A stretch of 64,000 nucleotides of DNA from Gammaproteobacteria bacterium (GTDB lineage Bacteria; Pseudomonadota; Gammaproteobacteria; Steroidobacterales; Woeseiaceae), in the NCBI GenBank assembly GCA_029861535.1, contig JAOTZC010000005.1:1-64000 (forward strand), given 5' to 3'. The notes under the pieces were generated by a model. That model was not told the DNA's origin and did no database searches. It saw only the letters and a program-made list of their open reading frames with translations. Position numbers and translations under genes: made by a program. Positions within the stretch are counted from its first letter, which is position 1, and the number at the start of each line of letters is the position of its first letter. This document shows, piece after piece, positions 20,279 to 29,473 of the stretch.

Positions 20279-21358
20279 TTAGGGCACGCGTATGCTCAGC
20301 AAATCTGTCCCGACATGTATTTCGCCGCTGTAGCCGCTGGACCGGGTGGCAGCTTCAAAATCAGCGGCCTGCAGTGCCCCACCGGGGACAACAAACGGCC
20401 CGTGGGATTCGGCATCGAGGGTCGGGATCATGTGCGTCAGCACCAGGTGGCGGACCTTGGCTCGCTCGGCGAGCGCACCAAGATCGGCGGCGTTGCTTTG
20501 TCGATAGTAAACAGGCGCCGGAAAGCGGCTGCCGGCGCCGGGTCCGAAGACCGGGTGAATGACCGAGTGCACCAATACGTCGACGCCTTGGGCGAGCGAT
20601 TCTACAGATTCGGCCGTTGAAGAATCACGCGGTGGTGACGGCTTACTATTACCGGCGTCGCCGCCGATGACAACGCTACCGGCAGGCGTATCGATGCGGT
20701 AGGCCAGCGAACCTGCGATGTGTGCGGTTGCGATCGCACTGACCCTGACGTCTCCGGATTGCCAGACAACGTTACCCGGTTCGTTTGGCAATGGCAGCCC
20801 TACGGATACGAAGTTGACGATGCCGGCAGGACCATCGGCATGTCGTTTGTTGTTCTCCGCATACCGCTGCGCGATTTCACCCGAATGTATGAATGCGTCC
20901 GCGGTATGTTCGACAAGATTTCTGCAACTCATCGTGCGCTGGGGTGGCGGTCGGTTGCTGCTCACGTCGGCGCTGCAAACCACGTCAAGCGCATCGCCGA
21001 AAAAATGCCAGCGCAACTGCAACAGTCCTGCGAGACCTTCCGTATGGTCCGAGTGCACGTGGGTTAGGAAAACCGCATCAAGTTGATTTACTGTGATACC
21101 GAGTTGCGAAAGTCGTTCCGTCGTGCCCCGACCCGCATCGAACTGCAGTAGCACCTGACCGCAGTCATCTTCGACTGGGCCGTATTGCACCAACGTACCG
21201 GCACCTGCAAGCCCATTGACGGCCGGCGGCCCACCTTGTGTTCCGGTTAAGGTGATTTGCAAGCAGTTGTTTTGTCTTTCTTCGGGCGAGTCGGCGCACG
21301 CTGCAAGCGGCGCGAGCGCAAAAAACAGCGCAAAGCAAACCCGTAGATCAGTAATCAA
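20279..21358 (-). CDS. Exported metallo-beta-lactamase-fold hydrolase
   Basis: About 359 residues if started at TTG 21358, which gives a lipoprotein-like leader (LRVCFALFFALAPLAACADS). The frame stays open upstream, but that part lies inside the propeller gene in another frame and is not protein-like. The metal motif is FLTHVHSDHTEG (HxHxDH), with further expected ligands in GGDAGNS and LVLTHMIP. It resembles arylsulfatase AtsA/RNase Z-type hydrolases rather than beta-lactamases. It overlaps the end of the cytochrome/propeller gene by 11 bases and is the last gene of the E1-E2-propeller run. The start codon is uncertain and the substrate unknown. Confidence 0.75.
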   Translation of the reverse strand: MITDLRVCFALFFALAPLAACADSPEERQNNCLQITLTGTQGGPPAVNGLAGAGTLVQYGPVEDDCGQVLLQFDAGRGTTERLSQLGITVNQLDAVFLTHVHSDHTEGLAGLLQLRWHFFGDALDVVCSADVSSNRPPPQRTMSCRNLVEHTADAFIHSGEIAQRYAENNKRHADGPAGIVNFVSVGLPLPNEPGNVVWQSGDVRVSAIATAHIAGSLAYRIDTPAGSVVIGGDAGNSKPSPPRDSSTAESVESLAQGVDVLVHSVIHPVFGPGAGSRFPAPVYYRQSNAADLGALAERAKVRHLVLTHMIPTLDAESHGPFVVPGGALQAADFEAATRSSGYSGEIHVGTDLLSIRVP

Positions 21359-23093
21359 TGGCAATGCCCAACGCCGGATTAATGCCACCGCGAAAACCAC
21401 CTTGATCGCGAACAACCCGCGGTGTGCGCGTGTCATCATAGTGCACCCAAACGAGACCATGCGGATCACCGTTTTGCGGCATCCCAATAACCGAAATCTG
21501 CTCGCGAGTTTCGGTGTCGTACACGTAGATGCGCCCTTCACCGTTGCTCGTCGCCCACATCTCCTTGCCGTTCGGCGATAACAGCACGTGATCGACTTCG
21601 TAACCGGAGAACAGCGTGGCAATTTGCTGCCCGGTATCGGCTGAGAGCACAGAGAGCGTGCGGCCGAAGTGGCCGGTAGTCTCGCCTTTGTTGGCAATCC
21701 AGATCTCCGTCTCATCCGCGTTGAGGCTGGCCCCGTAGGGACTGATGCCCGCGGCTGCGGCCCAGACGACCTCGCCCGACTCCAGATTAATCTTACTGAC
21801 GTTTGAAGTGCCGGCGGCCGTCACGTACATGAATTCACTGTTGGCGTCGATCACGATCCAGTCACCGCGGAACCCCGGGTACGGATACTCACGAACAACT
21901 TCCCAGCTATCCGGATCAATCTTGGCGACCCAGAATGGCTTCATCGTCGTGATCTTCCCCTTGTACAGATTTATTGCGCCGAGCATGCCGGTCGATCGGT
22001 GCGACGCGTAACCGACAGGTTCCATCAGCACGTAGATGTATTTGTCGTCGGTGTACGCGGTATAGGAGGAACCGCCGAGGTCCTCATCGCGTACGCCACC
22101 AATGATCTTGTCGCTCTCAGGATCTAACAGCATCACATCGAGACCGTCGGGATCCCGCGCAAATGTATCCAGCAGCACGTATCGGTCGCGAAAAACCATG
22201 CCGTGGTGCAATCGGCCGCCCATTGTCATCTGCCTTACCGGCTGCAATGTCAGCGCATCCACTTTGATCAATGTCGCCGGGGCGTCGAGTGCGCGAATCT
22301 GGTTAGTCGGCTCGGAGTCTGGCTTGGAGCCGACGATGTAAACATATTTTCCGTCCGGTGACATCGCCGTCGTATGCACAGCAGCACGCAAACTGACGGG
22401 CAACTCGTAGCTTGCAATGACTTTCCGCGACTCGGCATCACCGACGACAACCTGCGATGACTTGGCATTGGTCGCGCCCGGTTCCAGCACCGAAAGATTG
22501 GCGGAATTGCCAACATTCTCGTAGAAATAAGTGTGATTTTTTTTCGGTTTGAATTTCGGCTTACCGGCATCAAATGTCGCAACCACTCGTGATTCGTAAG
22601 TGCTGAAGATCGGACCTACTTTGGAGCGGCGTTGCCAGTCAGCAATGACCGAGTCCCAGGTTTGAATCTCCTCCACCGCCTTGTCGCGCTCGGTCTTCGG
22701 AAAGATCAAATCGGTTTCCATCCGGGCACGCGCCGCAACTAGCTTCGCCCTGAAGTCGGCCGTCATGTTTTCGGTAATCTCGAGGTCGGCGAACGTTCGA
22801 ATGTAAACAGACAGCGCGATCAGATCTTCGTTGTTCGCTTTGAGTTCCTGAGCCAATGCGGCCATCTGCGGATTGTTCTGCAGCTGCTCAAAAATCTGTG
22901 CCGGCGTCGGCCCGTAGGTAATGTCCGGACCGATCAGCCCCTCGCCGGTTTTGGAGTGGCACACTGTGCACGATGCCGGGGCGTGATAGAGTTCTTCGCC
23001 GCGTTTGATCATCGCGTCGATATTTACCTGCGCAAAAACTTGCGTGGCTGCAAGACCTGTTATCAAAATTGCGAGGCTTTTGTGCCTGATCAT
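21348..23093 (-). CDS. Periplasmic cytochrome c fused to a YVTN-type beta-propeller
   Basis: A 581-residue exported protein. The signal peptide (AILITGLAATQVFAQ) is followed by a single-haem cytochrome c domain with CTVCH at residues 42-46. A helical linker of about 60 residues leads into a seven- or eight-bladed propeller with repeated blade motifs (MSPDGKYVYIVGS, IDANSEFMYVTAAG, LNADETEIWIANKG, LSPNGKEMWATSNG). The haem c plus propeller order recalls cytochrome cd1 and its relatives, but no NirS d1 signature is seen. ATG 23093 is two bases after the E2 stop codon; a TTG at 23114 is a weaker alternative. Its place between E2 and a metallo-hydrolase suggests a role in periplasmic oxidation or sensing linked to the same substrate. 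This is inference. Confidence 0.8.
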   Translation of the reverse strand: MIRHKSLAILITGLAATQVFAQVNIDAMIKRGEELYHAPASCTVCHSKTGEGLIGPDITYGPTPAQIFEQLQNNPQMAALAQELKANNEDLIALSVYIRTFADLEITENMTADFRAKLVAARARMETDLIFPKTERDKAVEEIQTWDSVIADWQRRSKVGPIFSTYESRVVATFDAGKPKFKPKKNHTYFYENVGNSANLSVLEPGATNAKSSQVVVGDAESRKVIASYELPVSLRAAVHTTAMSPDGKYVYIVGSKPDSEPTNQIRALDAPATLIKVDALTLQPVRQMTMGGRLHHGMVFRDRYVLLDTFARDPDGLDVMLLDPESDKIIGGVRDEDLGGSSYTAYTDDKYIYVLMEPVGYASHRSTGMLGAINLYKGKITTMKPFWVAKIDPDSWEVVREYPYPGFRGDWIVIDANSEFMYVTAAGTSNVSKINLESGEVVWAAAAGISPYGASLNADETEIWIANKGETTGHFGRTLSVLSADTGQQIATLFSGYEVDHVLLSPNGKEMWATSNGEGRIYVYDTETREQISVIGMPQNGDPHGLVWVHYDDTRTPRVVRDQGGFRGGINPALGIAIDY

Positions 23094-23095
23094 GG

Positions 23096-24286
23096 TCAAA
23101 ACTCTTTGTCCCAATCGCTTGATTCGAGAATCGTTTTCAACTGCTGCAAGTACGCGGCCGAGTATGCACCATCAATCGCGCGATGATCGAATGAATGGGC
23201 CAACACTCCGATCGGCCGAATCTCGATCGAATCGCCCGCATCCGATTCGATGACATGGGGTCGTTTCTTGACCGCATCCATCGACAAAATCGCAACCTGC
23301 GGCTGATTGATGATCGGCGCCGTAAATAAGGTACCAAAAGGCCCAGGGTTGGATAACGTGTACGTTCCACCCCGCAGGTCATCCGGCGTGAGCTTATTTG
23401 ATCTTGCCCGCGTCGCCAGGTCATTGAATGCTATTGCCAGTTCGGACACAGACAAGCCCGCCGCGTTCTTCAGAACGGCAGCAACAAGGCCTTCGTGGTT
23501 TAGGTCGATCGCGATTGCAAGATTAATTTCCGGGTGCAACACGAGTGCGTCGTTATCGACGCTGGCGTTAATCCTCGGAAAATCTGCAATCGCCAAACAG
23601 ACCGCACGGGCGACGTATGGCATGTAGGTCAGCGAGTAAGCGTGCTTAGACTTCCATGATTCGCGTTTTGCGAGCCGCGACTGGTCAACGGCATGGAAAT
23701 CAACGTCGATTGCCTGCAATACATGCGGCGACGTAGCTTTCGAACGTACCATGTGTTCCGCGGTAACTTTTCGGACGCGATCAAAAGGAAAGCGGTTCGC
23801 GCTACTAGAACTCGCTACCGGCGAAGCTGCGCCGTCGACGTGGTCAAGCACATCCTGGCGTGTGACGCGGCCATCGCGGCCACTGCCTGGAATGCTTTTG
23901 ATATCGAGATCATGCTGCTTGAGCAATCGCCGGACCGCCGGCGATATCCTGTCGCCGCCCGATTTAGCTGGTAGACCGCCGCCCGTGGATTTCGGTGCCG
24001 CGGACCCGGCGTCGGCTTTAGCAGGGCTGTCTCGCACGGCCTCGACAACTTCGCCCTCGACGGCGATAACGGCGAGCACGGTTCCGACGTCCACTGTCTC
24101 GCCTTCCGCAATCAGAATGTCTCTGAGCACACCGGACCCGGGCGCCGTAATCTCTGTCGCGACCTTGTCGGTTTCGACATCGAGCAACATGTCACCTTTC
24201 TCGACGGTATCCCCGGCTTTCTTGTGCCAGGCAGCGATCGTGCCTTCGGACACCGTCTCGCCCAGTTGTGGCATCAATACATTCAC
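23096..24286 (-). CDS. 2-oxoacid dehydrogenase complex E2 (dihydrolipoamide acyltransferase)
   Basis: A 396-residue E2. The N-terminal lipoyl domain has the lipoylated Lys41 in VETDKVATE. A Pro/Ala-rich linker follows, then a peripheral subunit-binding domain (ISPAVRRLLKQHDLDIKSI) and the catalytic acyltransferase domain with SFDHRAIDGA near the end, including the active-site His and Asp. Only one lipoyl domain is present, as in acetoin and branched-chain complexes. It is ordered E1-alpha, E1-beta, E2 with short or overlapping junctions. No E3 gene is in the window, so a housekeeping lipoamide dehydrogenase would be shared. The acyl group is not determined. Confidence 0.93.
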   Translation of the reverse strand: MNVLMPQLGETVSEGTIAAWHKKAGDTVEKGDMLLDVETDKVATEITAPGSGVLRDILIAEGETVDVGTVLAVIAVEGEVVEAVRDSPAKADAGSAAPKSTGGGLPAKSGGDRISPAVRRLLKQHDLDIKSIPGSGRDGRVTRQDVLDHVDGAASPVASSSSANRFPFDRVRKVTAEHMVRSKATSPHVLQAIDVDFHAVDQSRLAKRESWKSKHAYSLTYMPYVARAVCLAIADFPRINASVDNDALVLHPEINLAIAIDLNHEGLVAAVLKNAAGLSVSELAIAFNDLATRARSNKLTPDDLRGGTYTLSNPGPFGTLFTAPIINQPQVAILSMDAVKKRPHVIESDAGDSIEIRPIGVLAHSFDHRAIDGAYSAAYLQQLKTILESSDWDKEF

Positions 24287-24295
24287 TCGGCCTTC

Positions 24296-25273
24296 CTAAT
24301 CAGCCAGTTGCAACACGCTGGCTACAATTCTGTCAGCGCTGGGTAGGACCGCGTCTTCGAGCGCATCGGCCGACGGAAGTGGCACGTGTGGCGTCGTCAC
24401 TCGTACGATCGGGCCTTCAAGATCCCAAAACAATTCTTCAGCAACGAGCGACGACACTTCTGCACCCCAGCCGCAAAGACGCGGATTTTCTTCAACGGTG
24501 ACAAGTCGCGCTGTTTTCGACACCGATGTGAAAATCGTCGTTGTATCGAGTGGCACGAGCGAACGAACATCGATGACCTCAGCGGCAATGCTATGTTCGT
24601 CTTGCAGTGTCTGTGCTGCTTTCATAGCGCGCGGCACCATTGCGGCGAGCGCCACAATGGTCACATCGCTGCCCTCGCGCAAGACACGGGCGTTGCCGAG
24701 CGGCACTACATGCTCACCGTCCGGCACGTCGTCCTTGGTGCCGTAAAGCGACTTTTGCTCGAAGAACAAAACCGGGTCTGGATCGCGAATCGCCGCGGCG
24801 AGCAGCCCTTTAACGTCTGCCGCGCACGACGGTGCAACGACTTTGAGTCCCGGTACCGCCATTGCCCAGTTTTCGACGCTCTGTGAATGCTGCGCGCCGA
24901 AGCGGGCGCCACCACCGTTTGCGCAACGAATCACGAGTGGAAACGAACACTGGCCGTCGGTCATAAAACGCGTCTTCGCAATCTGGTTAACGACGAGATC
25001 CCAGCAAACCGCGAAAAAGTCCGAGAACATGATCTCGGCGATCGGCCGGAGGCCAGTCATTGCCGCACCCATCGTCGCACCCACGATCGCCTGCTCCGAA
25101 ATAGGTGTGTCGCGTACTCGCATCGGACCGAACTCATCCAGCAGACCTTCAGTCGTCTTGAACACACCGCCCGCCGCAGCAATATCCTCGCCGAGAAAAA
25201 CGACCAACTCGTCGCGACGCATTTCCTGTGCGATGGCGGCGGACACGGCCTCTCTGTAGCTCAACAGCGCCAT
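24296..25273 (-). CDS. 2-oxoacid dehydrogenase E1 beta subunit
   Basis: A 325-residue transketolase-like subunit that pairs with E1-alpha to decarboxylate a 2-oxoacid on thiamine diphosphate. Diagnostic stretches are VVFLGEDIAAAGGVFKTTEGL, RVRDTPISEQAIVGATMGAA, RCANGGGARFGAQHSQSVE with the conserved His, and VIDVRSLVPLD of the C-terminal domain. The length matches acetoin/branched-chain type beta subunits. It overlaps the E1-alpha gene by 13 bases and ends nine bases before E2. Confidence 0.93.
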   Translation of the reverse strand: MALLSYREAVSAAIAQEMRRDELVVFLGEDIAAAGGVFKTTEGLLDEFGPMRVRDTPISEQAIVGATMGAAMTGLRPIAEIMFSDFFAVCWDLVVNQIAKTRFMTDGQCSFPLVIRCANGGGARFGAQHSQSVENWAMAVPGLKVVAPSCAADVKGLLAAAIRDPDPVLFFEQKSLYGTKDDVPDGEHVVPLGNARVLREGSDVTIVALAAMVPRAMKAAQTLQDEHSIAAEVIDVRSLVPLDTTTIFTSVSKTARLVTVEENPRLCGWGAEVSSLVAEELFWDLEGPIVRVTTPHVPLPSADALEDAVLPSADRIVASVLQLAD

Positions 25274-26289
25274 GCCGAGCTCCCATCTGCCCAGAGGTCG
25301 GTGTCGGCGATCTCGAGCGGGGGTGGCCCGCTGTTGCGCGCCATCTGTTCGGCTTTGTCCACTCTTGCCGCTTGCTCGGCCTCGATTTCAGCAATTGACG
25401 ATTCGTCAACCCCGTCGGCAAGCAAGCGAGCGCGGTAGATCGTGATCGGGTCACGTTCCATCCACGCCGCCACTTCTTCGTCAGGACGGTATTTGCCCGG
25501 ATCTGCGCGTGAATGACCACCGTGTCGGTATGTCTGTACTTCGATAAGACTGGGACCGCCGCCGCTACGAGCCTGCTCAAGGGCGGCAGACGCGACCGCA
25601 TAAACAAGGTCCGCGTCGTTGCCGTCGATAACGACAGGCTCCAAACCGTAAGCCGAGGCGCGATCGGCCGCGGGATTTGCGACGGCTGTCACCTGGGCGA
25701 TGGGCGTGTATTCCATGTACAGGTTATTTTCGCAAACGTACACGACCGGAAGTTCCCAGATTTTCGCGAAGTTCAATGACTCGTGAAACGCACCAATGTT
25801 GGTGGTGCCATCACCAAAGAAACACACGGCAACTTGACCCGATTTCCGGTATTGCGCAGACCAGGCCGCACCCGCGGCGACTGGCATGTGCGCGCCAATG
25901 ATCGCGTAAGAGCCCATCGCACCTTTGTCGATGTCCATCAGGTGCATCGAGCCGCCCTTGCCGCTCAACAAGCCGCATTCGCGTCCCATCAGTTCGCCCA
26001 GTATCGCGGTCATCGAAACACCGCGCACCAGTGTGTGGTTATGGCCCCGATACGTGCAAAAGGAATAGTCATCGTCACGCATCGCAGCACCGAATCCTGC
26101 CGCGACGGCTTCCTGTCCCAACGCCAGGTGCGACGTACCTTTGATCAGATTCTGCATGAAAAGATCGTAGGCCCGCTGTTCCATGACGCGGCAGGACTGC
26201 ATCAGGCGATAAAGCTCGAGGCGGGTTTCGGCATCGGGCGTCCCGGCGTTCTCTACAGCAGCCGCAAGCTGCCCTGTCGTGTCGTCCAA
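25261..26289 (-). CDS. 2-oxoacid dehydrogenase E1 alpha subunit
   Basis: A 342-residue thiamine-diphosphate subunit. The ThDP-binding motif runs from FFGDGTTNIGAFHESLNFA to VVYVCENN. The phosphorylation-loop region TYRHGGHSRADPGKYR is well kept. It is the first gene of the E1-E2-propeller-hydrolase operon. About 100 bases upstream of the start hold AT-rich ATCGAT palindromes that may be operators. The substrate may be pyruvate, acetoin or a branched-chain acid; sequence alone does not separate these. Confidence 0.93.
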   Translation of the reverse strand: MDDTTGQLAAAVENAGTPDAETRLELYRLMQSCRVMEQRAYDLFMQNLIKGTSHLALGQEAVAAGFGAAMRDDDYSFCTYRGHNHTLVRGVSMTAILGELMGRECGLLSGKGGSMHLMDIDKGAMGSYAIIGAHMPVAAGAAWSAQYRKSGQVAVCFFGDGTTNIGAFHESLNFAKIWELPVVYVCENNLYMEYTPIAQVTAVANPAADRASAYGLEPVVIDGNDADLVYAVASAALEQARSGGGPSLIEVQTYRHGGHSRADPGKYRPDEEVAAWMERDPITIYRARLLADGVDESSIAEIEAEQAARVDKAEQMARNSGPPPLEIADTDLWADGSSAWRC

Positions 26290-26346
26290 GTCTTTACCTG
26301 TTAGTTGATTCGTTATTTAATCGATAGACGCGGCATTTTACGGTGT

Positions 26347-26356
26347 TTATCGATAA
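26347..26356. promoter_or_regulatory. TTATCGATAA palindrome upstream of the E1-alpha gene
   Basis: A perfect 10-bp palindrome about 60 bases upstream of the E1-alpha start. A related sequence, TTTAATCGATAG, lies closer to the gene at about 26316. Similar AT-flanked ATCGAT sites occur at 28340. Possible operator; regulator unknown. Confidence 0.35.
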
Positions 26357-26391
26357 TACGATAGCCTTGTGGCGAATCGCGGCTGAACGGA

Positions 26392-26799
26392 CTAGGGCAC
26401 CAGCGCGATATCGCCGGGGCCGACGGCCGCCAACAGCAGCAAGCCGCCGATAATGGCCAGGTTGGCCGTCGTTATGCGACTCCGGCTGAGTTGTTGTTCT
26501 TTGGGCAGCCGCCAATAGGCATGCACCTTGAGGGTTGCCAACACCGTAAATATCGCCAGCGCGAGCGCGGCTTCCTGCGTCCTGTAACCGATGATCAGGA
26601 AAGTCGACGCCACCAAGTGCAAGACAATGGTCGCGGGCAACGTGAGCCAGATCAACGGAATACTGTCGCGTTGAAACTCGGAGACAGCCTTTTGATACCA
26701 AACGCCCTTGTGCACGCCGCTCACAAGAAAAACAACGGCGATGCTGATGCGCGCAATGAGCATCAACCAGGCAGCTTGGGTTTCGTCAATCTGCAACAC
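26392..26799 (-). CDS. DoxX-family small membrane protein
   Basis: A 135-residue membrane protein with four hydrophobic helices. LIARISIAVVFLVSGVHKG is the typical first helix of the DoxX/DoxD-like family, with the conserved SGxxK after it. Starting at GTG 26799, it overlaps the symporter gene by 14 bases, so it is co-translated with it. The function of most DoxX-like proteins is unclear; some act with thiosulfate or quinone oxidation or resist oxidative stress. A second DoxX gene, at 33236, also closes a transporter operon. Confidence 0.75.
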   Translation of the reverse strand: MLQIDETQAAWLMLIARISIAVVFLVSGVHKGVWYQKAVSEFQRDSIPLIWLTLPATIVLHLVASTFLIIGYRTQEAALALAIFTVLATLKVHAYWRLPKEQQLSRSRITTANLAIIGGLLLLAAVGPGDIALVP

Positions 26800-28309
26800 T
26801 GTTGCGCCCGGACTTGGAAACCACGACGCTAACGAGCACGCCGGCTATTGCGCCCATGGTTGCCGCGGAGTAAGGGCTCTTCGAATGAAACGCAAACCAC
26901 TCGCCGGCGACGTCGAGCGATGTGCCCGCGAGCCAGTGTCCCGATACGATTTGGGCATGTATCAGAATGAAGACAATCGCGCCGGTCCAGAAACCGGCAA
27001 GCGCCCCATTTCGTGACACGCCGTTCCAGACGGATCCGAGCACGAGCGGTCCTGCCAACGCCGCAATAAACCCGCCAACGCCGGCCCAGATCAGCAAAAC
27101 AACATTCATGTCGATGACAAACCACGCGAGTATCGCCGAGCCTAGCAGCACGAGCACCGTCACCACCCTACTGATGAGCAGCACATTTCGATCCAGTTCT
27201 GCCACAGAATGTCGGCTATGCGCCCGCGGCGCGATACTGCGCCGGTAGATGTCATTGGCAAACACCTGCGATGTAGAGATCACAAGCCCGTCCGCCGTCG
27301 ACATGACCGCGGCGAGTATTCCGACACCGAGCAGCACGGCCAGCCAGGTTGGAAAAATCTCAATAAAAAGTGCCGGCAGTGCCGTGTTGGCACCGTCGCC
27401 GAGTAACGAGTCTCCGAGAACGGCGCGAGCCGTTGCACCGCCAAGCGCTATTCCCGGCAAAACGAGCCCGAATGTGAATGCGAGAACCAGAAAACGAGTG
27501 CGGCTGCGTTCGTCTTTCAGCGCCCAGAGCTTGTTGCCGATGTGCGGCAGTAATCCGAGCGGTATATGCGCCACCACAAGCGCAAACATCGACCAAGCCG
27601 AGGCCGTGATCGGAACGTCCGGATTGAATATTTTGAGCAAGCGCCTGTCCTGGATTGACAGGTTGTCGAGCAAAGGACCCAGGCCGCCTGCACCGACGCC
27701 CAGAAGAAAAAGAACGATGATAGCGACAGCCAGTATCACCATCAGCAGCCCCTGCGCACCGTCGGTCAGAATATCTGCATGCGCGCCACCGATCGTAACG
27801 TAGACCAGCAAAACTACGGTTGTAATACCGAGTGCCACGATTTTTGGGATTCCGAGCATGATCTCGAACATCACAAGGCCGGCCACCAGCTGCCCGGCGA
27901 GGTAAAACAACAACATCAGGGAAAACACGGCGGCCGAAACGCGTAAAGCCTCGGAACTGTATCGTTCGCCGAGGTACTCAGGAATCGACCGGGCCCCCGC
28001 TTCGTTACCGCGCTTAGCTATGGTGCGCTGGCAGATCATCACACCGAGGTAAATACCGACTGGATACAGGAACGCCAACCAGATAATCGAAAGGCCATAG
28101 CTGTACGTCAAACCAGGCAAGCCAAGGAATGTCGCGCCACTAGCCGCCGTCGACGCAAATGCCAGTGCCAACAGGAAAGGGCCGTACCCCCGGCGCGCGA
28201 CCGCGAAGTCATCGGCGCCCGCCACTCGGCGACTGCCGATCACACCGAAAATGACCATGAGGCCGATGTAGCCAGTCAGAAATAGCCAAGACCAAGAGCT
28301 AAGGTCCAC
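26786..28309 (-). CDS. Sodium:solute symporter (SSS family)
   Basis: A 507-residue inner-membrane symporter with 13 or 14 hydrophobic segments. The family pattern shows at VARRGYGPFLLALAFASTAASGATFLG near helix 1-2, RSIPEYLGERY, and VMSTADGLVISTSQVFANDIYR in the core helix that carries sodium ligands. Members move proline, pantothenate, acetate, lactate or sugars with sodium. It is first in an operon with the DoxX gene and just upstream of the 2-oxoacid dehydrogenase genes, so an organic acid is a fair guess. A palindrome TTTAATCGATTAAA lies 30 bases upstream of its start. Confidence 0.92.
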   Translation of the reverse strand: MDLSSWSWLFLTGYIGLMVIFGVIGSRRVAGADDFAVARRGYGPFLLALAFASTAASGATFLGLPGLTYSYGLSIIWLAFLYPVGIYLGVMICQRTIAKRGNEAGARSIPEYLGERYSSEALRVSAAVFSLMLLFYLAGQLVAGLVMFEIMLGIPKIVALGITTVVLLVYVTIGGAHADILTDGAQGLLMVILAVAIIVLFLLGVGAGGLGPLLDNLSIQDRRLLKIFNPDVPITASAWSMFALVVAHIPLGLLPHIGNKLWALKDERSRTRFLVLAFTFGLVLPGIALGGATARAVLGDSLLGDGANTALPALFIEIFPTWLAVLLGVGILAAVMSTADGLVISTSQVFANDIYRRSIAPRAHSRHSVAELDRNVLLISRVVTVLVLLGSAILAWFVIDMNVVLLIWAGVGGFIAALAGPLVLGSVWNGVSRNGALAGFWTGAIVFILIHAQIVSGHWLAGTSLDVAGEWFAFHSKSPYSAATMGAIAGVLVSVVVSKSGRNSVAD

Positions 28310-28339
28310 GCACCCCCCCTCAATGCCGCGACCCGCCAG

Positions 28340-28353
28340 TTTAATCGATTAAA
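28340..28353. promoter_or_regulatory. TTTAATCGATTAAA palindrome in divergent promoter
   Basis: A perfect 14-bp palindrome in the 122-base gap between the divergent symporter (start 28309) and Gfo/Idh/MocA gene (start 28432). It is well placed to regulate both. The regulator is not identified; the GntR protein at 36708 is one candidate. Confidence 0.5.
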
Positions 28354-28431
28354 TGTGGAGAAGTGGGTTTTTAGCGATATACTGAGCACACTCATTAAGG
28401 CGACGAAGTCGCTGCCTCAAGAGCAATACTA

Positions 28432-29454
28432 ATGATCAATGCTGCCATCATTGGTCTTGGATGGTGGGGGAAAACACTGGTCGAAGCGGTTTCAGGTGTC
28501 AGCGACGACATTCGATTCGTTGCCGGCACGACCCGTTCCCTCTCAGACGAGGCCAAAGCCTTCGCAAGAGAACACGATATGGAGTTGCGAGAGTCCTTCG
28601 AGGACATCATCGCGGATCCGAATATCGACGCTGTTGTACTGGTCACACCGAATTCGATTCACAGTGCACAAACAATCGCCGCTGCACAGAATGGCAAACA
28701 TGTGTTTTGCGAGAAACCGTTTGCGCTGACCGAGGCCGACGCCGCTGCGGCCGTCGATGCCTGCGAAAAAGCCGGCGTCACTCTAGGCATAGGCTACAAC
28801 CGTCGTTTCCACCCGGAAATCACCAGGCTCCGCGAAATGATTGACGCCGGCGACCTCGGTACGATCCTGCATTGTGAAGCAACGATGACTTTCCCCAATG
28901 GCCTGTTTCTGAAACCCGATGCATGGCGAGCAAGCAGGGATGAAACTCCATGCGGTGGGCTGACGCCGATGGGCGTTCACGCGATCGATGGCTTCATCGA
29001 CTTGTGCGGCGAGATCGACCAGGTCTACGCGCAAAGTTTTCGCCGCGCGGTGCAAGTTGATGCCGATGACACGACATCCATTCTGTTTCGCATGACAGAT
29101 GGCATGTCCGGCTATCTCGCGACGATGACCGCCACTGGTGGTGGTTTTAATTTCCAGATCTACGGCTCGAAAGGATTTGTCAAACTTGAAGGCATGACGC
29201 ATGTTGCAGGCGCACCGTCCGAAGAGCGTCGCTTCAAGCTGTTTGGCAACTGCACTTACAAACCCATTAAGGGCCCGGCCGAAACCTGGGATGCTGCCTC
29301 ATTCGATGTTGCTCGCGCGGCGCTCGATTCATTCGCGCGAGCAGCGCGTGGTGGCGATCCATTTCTTATTCCAAACTCGGAAATTGTCCATTGTGCGGCA
29401 GTTACCGAGGCAATCGTCAAATCGGCAAGCAGCGGCCAGCCTGAAAAAGTCTAG
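28432..29454 (+). CDS. Gfo/Idh/MocA-family NAD(P)-dependent oxidoreductase
   Basis: A 340-residue enzyme. The N-terminal Rossmann domain begins AAIIGLGWWGKTLVEAV. VFCEKPFALTEADA holds the family's EKP motif with the catalytic-site Lys, and GYNRRFHPEITRLREMI opens the C-terminal domain. Relatives oxidise hydroxyl groups on sugars, inositol or bile pigments. It is followed 19 bases downstream by a SixA-like phosphatase gene on the same strand. Divergent from the symporter, it may act on the imported solute. Confidence 0.92.
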   Translation: MINAAIIGLGWWGKTLVEAVSGVSDDIRFVAGTTRSLSDEAKAFAREHDMELRESFEDIIADPNIDAVVLVTPNSIHSAQTIAAAQNGKHVFCEKPFALTEADAAAAVDACEKAGVTLGIGYNRRFHPEITRLREMIDAGDLGTILHCEATMTFPNGLFLKPDAWRASRDETPCGGLTPMGVHAIDGFIDLCGEIDQVYAQSFRRAVQVDADDTTSILFRMTDGMSGYLATMTATGGGFNFQIYGSKGFVKLEGMTHVAGAPSEERRFKLFGNCTYKPIKGPAETWDAASFDVARAALDSFARAARGGDPFLIPNSEIVHCAAVTEAIVKSASSGQPEKV

Positions 29455-29473
29455 TTTCACTGCGCCGGACCAA

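Noticed and set aside
21359-21715. N-terminal extension of the metallo-hydrolase
   Set aside because: It overlaps conserved propeller blades in another frame and is Arg/Cys-rich without a domain.
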